Source: Phallusia fumigata
Lineage: Eukaryota; Chordata; Ascidiacea; Phlebobranchia; Ascidiidae
Direction of reading: 5' to 3'
Assembly (NCBI GenBank): GCA_008931825.1
Contig: QXVZ01002958.1
Coordinates: 1 to 32,223 of the forward strand
DNA: 32,223 bases
The number at the start of each line of letters is the position of its first letter. Within the stretch, counting starts at the first letter, position 1. The translations under genes were made by a program, and so were the position numbers. The notes beneath the pieces were generated by a model. It had not been told where the DNA came from, searched no databases, and saw only the letters and a list, made by a program, of their open reading frames with translations. This document shows, in pieces, positions 30,110-32,223 of the stretch.

Positions 30110-32223
30110 GAATTCGATGACGGCGTAGGTTGCGGTGGTCAGGCTATTGCTCTTGTCTAACCCAAGACCGGACTGTGTTCGACCATAAAACCAACTGCAA
30201 TGTTTGCTTAAAAAGTTTTCCGTTGTTCGCGCATGTAACTAGTATTTTTTGTCAAATATTTGAATTACTGATTCCTTTTGTGCCATGATAAATTGTTGTC
30301 CAGAAAAAAACATGAATGCGATTTGGTTGCTCAGCAATAAACTTTTGGTTCTTGCTGCATCAAAAGTACAGAGTGAAACACAGAATACATCGTTTAATGG
30401 ACATTTTGGTTGCAACAGAGCTAAACCTTCACTAGTATGCACAGAACCGCGTTCGGTTTTCAATCATTTGACAATTGCAGTGGTTTGTGTCTGACCGACC
30501 AAAAACACAACCAAAATCCAATGTCGTTAATTGAATTTTTGGGGTTTAAATCAGGGTGGTTATACCAGGACTTTTTTGTAATCACAAAGTTTATGTACCT
30601 GTTCTTATTCCTTTTTTAAGGGAATTTTGCAAGCAAACAATCTTATATTCCACTACTCATAATTCTCAGCTATCAAAATGCTTTAACTTATTGCTGTTTG
30701 TAGGATCTCCAAGAAAACATAAAATGACCCCCGTTTAAAGGCACTACTGTCGAATTCGCCTATGAAGTTTTGATTTAATTAACCTCACTCGATTGTGCAA
30801 GACGCACTAAGCAAGAAATCTATCACGTTTTGGAATCCATCAAACGTTGTCGAAAGGCCAAATGACTACGGAAGTTCCAGACCGAAACTTAACTGGTTAC
30901 TCTTGCGCATAAGAAAGAAGTCGAAAGTTTTCTTCTTACTTCGTGTGTAGTGAAATTAACACTTATAGTTTACCGATAAAGTGTTTTAAACGTTCGAAAG
31001 TTTTACAGACGGACCGTTTACATCTTTACAAACATGCATATTGAATGCAAATGTTTGAGCAGTGTTCCCAAGACAATCATGTTTCACGCAACCACCTGTT
31101 TTGCCAATTTGTCGACATTCGGCACATATTTACAACTAAAAACAAGAGTTACAAATTGCATACTTGTCCAGCAGTTTCGCAACTCGCAATTTGCATTACA
31201 CTCCCCACGTCACTATCAAAACGTTATCAGCATTCGCTTGCTTTGCTTGTTGGGCTTTTGGTCGTGCGCGAGAAAAGCAAACTGCTAAAGTCACGATATG
31301 TCGACTCGCGTCAGAACGGAAGGCTGTTTTGTTGTTGTATTATCACTGCACTTTGAAACGTTGATAGTTAGTTTCGAAATGTACTGAAAAAATGCTAAAA
31401 TGTTACCTTGTCAAAAAAACATTTTCCACAGAACAAATGTGGACTACAAAATAGTTGACAAGTTACATGTACACTCCACCATCGGTTAAAGTTAAACGTG
31501 CCGTTTTTGGATGTGCTACAATGAGTAGAATTATTTGAAACGGGTTTTCAACTGCTAAATTACCTAATTTTGTTTGCAAGTGTTTGGAATTTTGAACAGC
31601 ATGTATTTTGGCTACAAGGATTGTTTAAACGTCTGATGCTTTTTATGTATCAGTTAAAGATTAAAACAACAAAACTTCGCGTTTCTTTTATCGCTCCACG
31701 CCAATAGTAGGAAAAAGCCCATGCGTAGCACAACCGCACCAGTTTCGCTGTGATTGCTTCAACACTCGCCATATTTTAGAGACAGGAAAAGGAAATTGCA
31801 TTAACGTGCTGCGTGTGTCCGTGAAAGCGACATCCATCAACCAAGCGTGACTTAAGAACAGCGCGCACGAACAAGCTTTCGTTGCCTTGACGTCGGAACA
31901 ATGCCACCACGCACGACAGGTCCTTAATCTTACCTCTTTACTCCGACTTAAATTTGAAACACGCCCATATTTGAAAGCGCGTATGTTATGCGCGCGTAAC
32001 AATGTGATCTATCTAGTTGGTGTTCAGTTAGCATCGGTATTTCATCAACTCTTTGCAAGATGTGAAACTCGATGCGCGTGGTTTCGGAGCTGTACGCGCG
32101 ACGATTTAATTTAGAACACAGGGGATTTGCCCATTACAGATGTCACGACATCTTGCTGTATCTCAGCAAGTAAAATCACGAAGAAGTTGCAAAGACCGGT
32201 GGACACAATTGGTTACTTCCTCC
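30110..32223. other. Non-coding stretch to the right edge
   Basis: No gene, RNA gene or clear repeat recognised. Missing 5' exons of gephyrin could lie here or beyond the window, but a search by eye for a V-x-T-V-S-D type exon found none. Confidence 0.4.

Noticed and set aside
1-32223. CRISPR array, prokaryotic operon or viral genome
   Set aside because: No regular repeat-spacer array, no dense coding and no ribosome-binding-site pattern; spliced exons show a eukaryotic nuclear locus.

Overview
The window looks like nuclear DNA of an invertebrate animal, not a prokaryote or virus. It is AT-rich, has no long open frames, and carries a gene split into short exons with GT-AG introns. Compact introns, hAT-type MITEs, uneven CpG content and strong allelic divergence fit a highly polymorphic marine invertebrate. 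An ascidian tunicate is my best guess, but that is inference.

Positions 1 to 15623, minus strand: a gephyrin gene (molybdenum cofactor synthesis, and inhibitory-synapse scaffold in animals). I could place 14 consecutive coding exons. Their reading phases join without a break into 633 codons. They cover most of the MogA-like G domain, a His/Pro/Ala-rich linker, and the MoeA-like E domain up to its C-terminal subdomain, where the gene runs off the left edge. The extreme N-terminus is not confidently located. One possible first coding exon lies at about 24.0 kb, but the segment that should join it to the rest was not found.

Positions 15624 to 22342: non-coding DNA. It holds a CpG-poor AT-rich block (about 15.8 to 18.2 kb), a possible broken cysteine-rich ORF near 18.4 kb, and a 1.6 kb duplicated segment. 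Positions 22343 to 22669, minus strand: an intact single-exon PLAC8-family gene. Positions 29833 to 30109, plus strand: a second PLAC8 copy broken by a frameshift.

Positions 27873 to 28586: two nested non-autonomous hAT elements. The inner one has matching terminal repeats, a perfect 8-bp target-site duplication, and a triplicated 51-bp repeat inside.

The window contains four single-N gaps. Each is flanked by two near-identical direct copies (50 bp, about 1.08 kb, 1.6 kb and 0.8 kb). This is the mark of contig ends, probably two haplotypes, that overlap but were not merged. These should be read as false duplications unless long reads show otherwise. I found no new defence or multi-gene system here. 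The points most worth attention are the gephyrin gene model with its unusual linker, the nested transposons, the PLAC8 pair and the assembly artefacts.
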